Source of the DNA: Aurelia coerulea
Taxonomy: Eukaryota; Cnidaria; Scyphozoa; Semaeostomeae; Ulmaridae
DNA length: 64,000 nucleotides
Assembly (NCBI GenBank): GCA_039566865.1
Contig: CM076953.1
Span: 6,200,001 to 6,264,000, forward strand
Reading direction: 5' to 3'
Under the pieces are notes generated by a model. The model saw only the letters and a list, made by a program, of their open reading frames with translations. It did not search any database and was not told where the DNA came from. Positions 61,501 through 64,000 of the stretch are shown here, in pieces; position 1 is the stretch's first letter; the number at the start of each line of letters is the position of its first letter. The position numbers and the translations under genes were made by a program.

Positions 61501-63304
61501 AGATCATGATCCACAAGGATCGAGATCGCGTTCAAGTTGCGTTTACACGGGCCTCAAACGAAAACGGCTGAGGATCGCGATCCATTCGCACATGCGTATT
61601 GCGCATAGTTACGGAGCCTAGAAACACTACAACAACAATAGACAAAATGGCGGTTGTATCCACTGCGCATGCTTAAAGGATTTCGAACGGGATCGCGATC
61701 CCAAGAAGCGTTTACACGGCACACTTTTGCAGGATCGGGATTGCGATCCGGATCGCCATCCACCTCTGGAGTGGGATCGAATTTTAGAGGATCGCGATCC
61801 CAAGAAGCGTTTACACGGCACACTTTTGCAGGTCGCTTAGTAAGGGCCAGATTAGTGCTTTTGCAAGTGATTCCGTTACCGAGCGCAATTTCTAAACATT
61901 GCTTTGAAAAAAAGTTTGCCAAACTGAACGTGGAACAAAATACTTGTCTTTATCGCGAAGCAAAAACCTTCGTCTTAACTTAAGGCCTGTTGTATGGTTT
62001 GGCCAAACGGACCAACAGTGTTTGATAAACTAAATGTCCAATCTCAATCTAACATTAAATAAGGTCTGTGACGGAAAATCTGTTCCAGTCATTGGCGGTC
62101 ACTACGGGGCGACGAGGTTAGGTTGCTCCTCCAAATATTAAGTAGAACAGAGATTTTTGTTTGAAAAATTGAGGTACACAAAGTTCTTCAATTGAAACAA
62201 TAGGCTCGCCCCCCTCCCCCAATACTGGGCAAAGTTTCCGCTATTGACTTTAATGCAGAAGCTCAAAAGAACGGGCACTAAATCCTTTAAAGATACATAC
62301 TACATAGGCGATAAATGAATATGAAATATTTTCAAGCAGCAAATCAAGTTGAATTCTACCTTGGTCTATGTCTGACAACAGCAAGAAACATCTTGACAGT
62401 TTTCTGTATTCTAACAATCATCATTCGTCGATACTTTATCTTGTTTGCAACTAGGGACACAAAGATTTCACATTACGATACAATTTTCCATTAAATACTT
62501 TCATTTTACAAACCCTGAACTCTGAAGACCTGCTTTAACCTACCGGGTGTCCCATAAAAAAGTACCCCTGTTTGAAAAATCAGCAAAAATTGATTATCAA
62601 ACCTTTGAAAAAAATTTGTTTGAGTTGTTTTATCAAAGACCAAAAAATATTCATAGATGATAAAATGTTTGCTTTTGACACAGCAAGGTAGATAAATTAT
62701 GCGTTGAGAAACCTTATTTTGAGCTATAGTTTTGAAGCAAAATACTTAATCTTGCGTAAGAGTCATAATTATCAGATTTTTATCATTATTAACGTCTCCA
62801 ATGATAGTGCGCATTTCTTTCTGTAATTTATGACCAAACTAGAAGCTTTACATGCACAAAGAAATTGATCTGGCAATCATCAATGCTTTTTGCAGTATGA
62901 TTCAAAACCAGGTAGCCCTAAAAAGAGCTAAATTCGCTAACTTTGAAACCAATTACAAGAATAACGAAAATTTTCATGTTGAATTAGAAACTTTTAATAC
63001 TATGGCTTGATACAAGTTTCTTTTAAAAGAGCTCGTAGGCTAATCTTAATCCTGTTTTTTTTATTCCTTGACTCTGTCTGTTCCCTGCAAGCTACTAAAG
63101 GACAGTACGCTCTAATGTTCTAACGATCGACTAAAAGTGACAAATTTCTGTGAAGTCTTAAAATTTGCACGTACGTTTTTGCACGGATATGGCTCCCCAT
63201 ATTGATTTCTTCCATCGGTTGCAAATAATCCACCTTTGTACTTTTGCAACGAGTGCATTCAAGGTCTCAGGATCTGATTTCATCAGCTGATCAAACTCTG
63301 CAAA
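46343..63304 (-). CDS. MYO6: Myosin VI, 3' half (gene level, motor domain outside window)
   Basis: Minus-strand exons: 63304-63175, 62450-62360, 61382-61321, 59939-59851, 57691-57483, 55485-55395, 54955-54915, 54433-54376, (53263-53234 uncertain), 52333-52312, 50626-50544, 49855-49718, 47912-47756, 46571-46343. Phases agree except across the uncertain linker. Visible features: end of converter ([13 protein letters not shown]), unique insert that reverses direction ([15 protein letters not shown]), IQ motif ([14 protein letters not shown]), a proximal tail, a Glu/Lys/Arg-rich single-helix or coiled-coil region, [32 protein letters not shown] with the RRL cargo motif, [14 protein letters not shown] and the WWY motif. 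Myosin VI is the minus-end-directed actin motor for endocytic and secretory cargo. Its first exons lie right of position 64000. Confidence 0.93.
46620..47330 (+). pseudogene. Degenerate LINE reverse transcriptase C-terminal fragment
   Basis: Frameshifted reading shows [36 protein letters not shown] and [20 protein letters not shown], typical of the end of a CR1/L2-like reverse transcriptase. Antisense in the last MYO6 intron. Confidence 0.65.
47756..47912 (-). CDS. MYO6: MYO6 exon (cargo-binding domain)
   Basis: 157 nt. Acceptor CTTTTGCAG, donor TGG|TG|GTAAGT-type (exon ends TG before GTAAG). A Gln/Pro-rich start ([12 protein letters not shown]), then [17 protein letters not shown] and KKCGWW. 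Confidence 0.92.
47939..48240. mobile_element. Partial AACAAGG hairpin arm, locally duplicated
   Basis: Two starts of the left arm (AACAAGGATAGATTTT and ACAAGGACAGATTTTG) lie 60 bp apart, then GCGATTAGCGATCGCC. No right arm. Ends 27 bp from a MYO6 acceptor. Confidence 0.5.
48241..48476. mobile_element. Partial CCCCGGGG-family element
   Basis: Carries ATTGCCTTCTTTTGATACCC, GTGCTAGAAAAAGAGG and related blocks, but not the G/C-run ends. Confidence 0.5.
48955..49705 (-). pseudogene. LINE fragment: reverse transcriptase C-terminus and TAA-repeat tail
   Basis: An open frame from about 49705 to 49317 reads [39 protein letters not shown] and [18 protein letters not shown], a jockey/CR1-like reverse transcriptase thumb. 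A 3' UTR ends in an ATAATAATAATAATAA tail near 48960. It begins about 12 bp inside the intron, next to a MYO6 donor, in the same orientation as the gene. Confidence 0.75.
49718..49855 (-). CDS. MYO6: MYO6 exon with RRL cargo-adaptor motif
   Basis: 138 nt. Acceptor TTGTTTAG, donor AATG|GTAAGT. Reads [20 protein letters not shown], then [14 protein letters not shown] is the binding site for adaptors such as optineurin and GIPC in mammals. Confidence 0.93.
50003..50083. mobile_element. Solo right end of a CCGGGTG foldback element
   Basis: GCGGGAACCTTCTTCTGGTT then CACTTGG and TA, like the right end of the element at 23995. No left end found. Confidence 0.45.
50544..50626 (-). CDS. MYO6: MYO6 exon (start of cargo-binding domain)
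   Basis: 83 nt, acceptor GTTGTAG, donor CACAG|GTTGGT. Only one frame is open: [20 protein letters not shown] then GLINTST, aligning with the human segment ending INTSCD. Confidence 0.9.
50861..51183. mobile_element. MITE with TTTAAAGGGGCTC termini, copy 3
   Basis: About 323 bp, TTTAAAGGGGCTCAGTCGGC to GACGACGGAGCCCCTTTAA. Interior matches copies at 2635 and 6499. Confidence 0.7.
51557..52164. mobile_element. CCGGGTG foldback element, subfamily GTGCGCC
   Basis: 608 bp, CCGGGTGCGCCAAAATAAAC to TTAATTTTAGCGCACCCGG, flanked by TA. Arms of about 200 bp pair well (GGCAGGCCACAATAAATCGT with its complement). Confidence 0.82.
52312..52333 (-). CDS. MYO6: MYO6 22-nt microexon in the tail linker
   Basis: Acceptor AGTTATAG, donor AGCA|GTAAGA. 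Its last two bases plus the next exon's first base make Gln, giving EDAKPKQ then SPKAVNK without a stop. The preceding exon must end in phase 1. A shorter 8-nt version using an internal AG would restore phase 0. Confidence 0.55.
52433..52620 (+). mobile_element. tRNA-headed SINE, copy 1
   Basis: Box A-like TGGCGCAGTGG and box B-like GGTTCGATACC are spaced as in a tRNA, with ACCCCACCA after it. The body CAAGGGGTCGCAGACTCGAT is shared with copy 2; the tail has a hairpin around AGGGTGTTAGG/CCTAACACCCT. Antisense to MYO6. Confidence 0.75.
52631..52790. mobile_element. Left arm of an AACAAGG hairpin element
   Basis: AACAAGGGCAGATTTTGTAA to about ACAAACATCC matches copy B; right arm absent. Confidence 0.6.
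52841..53189. mobile_element. Foldback element, GGGTGTCCC-type ends, copy 2
   Basis: About 349 bp with inverted arms (CTCCGTTTGCCTTAAGATTG with AATCTTTAGGCAAACGGGG), ending TTGGGACACCCTG plus TA. A shorter relative of 3117-3709. Confidence 0.65.
53234..53263 (-). CDS. MYO6: Possible MYO6 30-nt microexon
   Basis: Acceptor GCTTTGTAG and strong donor CCAAG|GTAAGA frame ten codons, [10 protein letters not shown], which suits the acidic linker after LALRLST. It keeps phase 0, which fits the upstream exon but not the 22-nt exon downstream unless that exon uses its inner acceptor. Could be an alternative exon. Confidence 0.4.
53380..53515. mobile_element. MITE fragment, TAGACTAYGTTC family
   Basis: GGTACCGTCGAATTTCATGT, CGTGTGAGCACTAGCTAAAA and CATGGTATGAACGAAGCCTA resemble the pieces at 13188, 34525 and 40795. 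Confidence 0.45.
54138..54345 (+). mobile_element. tRNA-headed SINE, copy 2
   Basis: Head TGCGGCGCAGTGGTGTAATC with box B-like GGCTCGATACC (one mismatch) and GCCCCACCA; the body CAAGGGGTCGCGGAATCGAG matches copy 1, then the tails diverge. Confidence 0.72.
54376..54433 (-). CDS. MYO6: MYO6 exon (end of charged helix)
   Basis: 58 nt. Acceptor TTTTATAG, donor AACG|GTAAGA. Reads [19 protein letters not shown], matching the human QERRDRELALRIA segment. Confidence 0.9.
54915..54955 (-). CDS. MYO6: MYO6 exon (charged helix)
   Basis: 41 nt, acceptor CATAACAG, donor GCAAG|GTAAGT. Reads [13 protein letters not shown]. Phase 0 in, phase 2 out. Confidence 0.85.
55395..55485 (-). CDS. MYO6: MYO6 exon (charged helix)
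   Basis: 91 nt, acceptor GGTTTCAG, donor TATC|GTGAGT. Reads [20 protein letters not shown] then [10 protein letters not shown]; alternating acidic and basic residues, as expected of a single alpha helix. Confidence 0.9.
55757..55818. repeat. TATCATTC octanucleotide repeat
   Basis: About eight units of TATCATTC or TATCATTT in a MYO6 intron. Confidence 0.85.
56703..57365. mobile_element. CCCCGGGG-family element split by a Tigger-like insertion
   Basis: G-run, TA, then (after the insertion) TACTTCATTTTCAATTGTAC and several GGCTTTAGAA repeats, the same order as in copies 19484 and 44611. Confidence 0.7.
56723..57085. mobile_element. Tigger-like non-autonomous DNA transposon, copy 4
   Basis: 363 bp, CAGTAGTGTCCCGCATATAA to TATATGCGGGACACTACTG, flanked by TA on both sides. 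It lies inside the CCCCGGGG-family element, at a TA that other copies retain as a single TACTTGAC site. Confidence 0.85.
57483..57691 (-). CDS. MYO6: MYO6 exon (proximal tail and start of charged helix)
   Basis: 209 nt, acceptor CAATTCTAG, donor AACG|GTAAGT. Reads [20 protein letters not shown], then [19 protein letters not shown] and an Arg/Glu-rich run, aligning with the human proximal and medial tail. Confidence 0.92.
57787..59322. mobile_element. AGCATAGGTTCC element, copy 3, interrupted
   Basis: Left part 57787-57935 and right part about 58965-59322 (with TTTGATGACGTCACATCCTC and ATTTGGAACCTATGCT) match copy 1. About 1 kb between them is foreign; it has no recognised gene. Confidence 0.55.
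59776..59840. repeat. Three CTATGTCGACATAG palindromes
   Basis: Three near-identical 14-bp palindromes centred on GTCGAC, spaced about 22 bp apart, one with a single change. They end about 10 bp before a MYO6 splice donor. Confidence 0.8.
59851..59939 (-). CDS. MYO6: MYO6 exon (after IQ, three-helix bundle)
   Basis: 89 nt, acceptor CTTTTTTGTAG, donor TTAAG|GTTAGT. Reads [20 protein letters not shown] then MEGLVQQIK, aligning with the human lever-arm extension. Confidence 0.92.
60145..60317. mobile_element. MITE, GTTGGGGAGACGAGAT family, copy 2
   Basis: 173 bp, GTTGGGGAGACGAGATACGC to GCGATCTCGTCTCCCCAAC; inner GCTCATGCGC mirrors GCGTGCGC. Confidence 0.75.
60394..60979. mobile_element. Hairpin element of the AACAAGG family, full copy D
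   Basis: 586 bp. Here complementarity continues outward (GAGAGCCTTGACCC with GGGTCCAGGCTCT), so the palindrome extends over about 60374-60999. Confidence 0.72.
61321..61382 (-). CDS. MYO6: MYO6 exon (after IQ motif)
   Basis: 62 nt, acceptor TTTCTTTAG, donor TTTG|GTAAAT. Reads [20 protein letters not shown], aligning with human GLVKVGTLKKRLDKF. Confidence 0.9.
61480..61850. repeat. CpG-rich GATCGCGATC repeat block
   Basis: GGATCGCGATCC-type palindromes recur at least five times, with two direct copies of a 45-bp unit (61689-61733 and 61790-61834) containing AAGAAGCGTTTACACGGCAC. Composition differs clearly from its AT-rich neighbours. In a MYO6 intron. Confidence 0.7.
62360..62450 (-). CDS. 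MYO6: MYO6 exon with IQ motif
   Basis: 91 nt, acceptor TGTCCCTAG, donor CCAAG|GTAGAA. Reads [20 protein letters not shown] then [11 protein letters not shown] motifs bind calmodulin. Confidence 0.93.
62543..62965. mobile_element. CCGGGTG foldback element, left part only
   Basis: CCGGGTGTCCCATAAAAAAG and several hundred bases align with 27792-28325; the right terminus is missing. Confidence 0.65.
63175..63304 (-). CDS. MYO6: MYO6 exon: converter end and unique insert
   Basis: 130 nt, acceptor TGTTTTTTAG, donor AAAAC|GTACGT. Reads [40 protein letters not shown]. This insert-2 region redirects the lever arm in myosin VI. Confidence 0.94.
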
Positions 63305-63388
63305 CTAAAAAACATAATGTCATTGTCCACATTCTAACAAAATAAAGAATAGGCACATGATCGAAAATAAAAGCTAGAAACGGATATA

Positions 63389-63793
63389 CAGTAAAAACCC
63401 GCACATAAGAACCTAAGATTTTGAACTCAGCCTGTTTAGGTTCTTATGCAATGAGGCACATCCAGTATTCTGGGTGTAGTTTCTTAACAGAGGGAAATAT
63501 GTGAATCAAAATCTTAGCCAAACATATGTGCACTCTTGGCCCTATCCATTTTAACCAAAGCTTACCCTGTAGGTCCTGCCTATCACAGTACTGTAAGTAA
63601 TGTTTTGGAGTTCACGAAAGAGGTTGATTGGCAAACAGATTGCATTTATTTCCCAATGAATGAATGAAACCCTTTATTAAGAACCTAGCTATGATATCAG
63701 GCTGAAATAGTTCTTATCCATTGGGTCCAAAATATATTATTTCAGGCTGTAGGTTCTTAATAAATGAAGGTTCTTATGTGCGGGTTTTTACTG
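63389..63793. mobile_element. Tigger-like non-autonomous DNA transposon, copy 5
   Basis: 405 bp, CAGTAAAAACCCGCACATAA to TTATGTGCGGGTTTTTACTG, flanked by TA; terminal repeats nearly perfect over 25 bp. Confidence 0.82.
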
Positions 63794-64000
63794 TACTTTA
63801 GATAACTATCACATAACAGCCCCGAAGAAGTCCAGCATGGGAGAACGAAATATTGGTAAAATACAAATCCACATACATTTGCTGTTGTTTCTTCGTCGTG
63901 CTGTGGTGTTTCTGCCTGCAAACATATGACTGTGCTTGCCCCTCCACTCAAAAAGCTGAATTTCTGCCACTGTTTTTAATCTGACTTTTTCGTTTTCCCT
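63794..64000. other. MYO6: MYO6 intron at right edge
   Basis: No further myosin VI exon was recognised between the last exon and the window end. Confidence 0.5.

Overview
This window reads as animal nuclear DNA, not bacterial. Coding sequence is broken into short exons with GT/AG boundaries and compatible phases. It is AT-rich and packed with short inverted-repeat elements, non-LTR and Penelope-like retroelement remnants, SINEs and microsatellites. The protein families (myosin VI, a ZNFX1-type helicase, FYVE plus ankyrin) and the repeat mix suggest a marine invertebrate, most likely a cnidarian such as an octocoral; the taxon is inference.

Three protein-coding genes could be assembled by hand. 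(1) About 6.4-12.6 kb, minus strand: six small phase-matched exons encode an eight-cysteine FYVE-type zinc finger, a charged linker and the start of an ankyrin repeat array. Both ends of the gene are unresolved. (2) About 21.5-40.0 kb, plus strand: a nearly complete ZNFX1 orthologue with six well-supported exons (2191 residues) and two candidate start exons. It has a charged SR/RD-rich N-terminus, an SF1 helicase split by a 2.3-kb intron, an NFX1-type Cys-rich region, a RING-like segment and a C-terminal RZ-type zinc finger. (3) About 46.3-63.3 kb, minus strand: the 3' half of myosin VI, from the end of the converter through the unique insert, IQ motif, coiled coil and cargo-binding domain to the stop codon. 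The motor domain lies beyond the right edge. Genes 2 and 3 converge tail to tail across 6.4 kb of repeats; genes 1 and 2 are arranged head to head.

The rest is mobile-element debris: a LINE ORF1-like gene and a Penelope-like GIY-YIG fragment (1-2.5 kb); three LINE 3' fragments; two tRNA-headed SINE copies; a set of about 600-bp foldback elements with CCGGGTG ends and TA flanks; a Tigger-like CAGTA-ended family with TA duplications; two families with 8-9-bp duplications; and many smaller hairpins. Most insertions sit in introns of genes 2 and 3, so their pre-mRNAs should contain many long hairpins. No rRNA gene, stand-alone tRNA gene, CRISPR array or operon was seen. Gene models come from splice-site and phase reasoning only, without transcript data.
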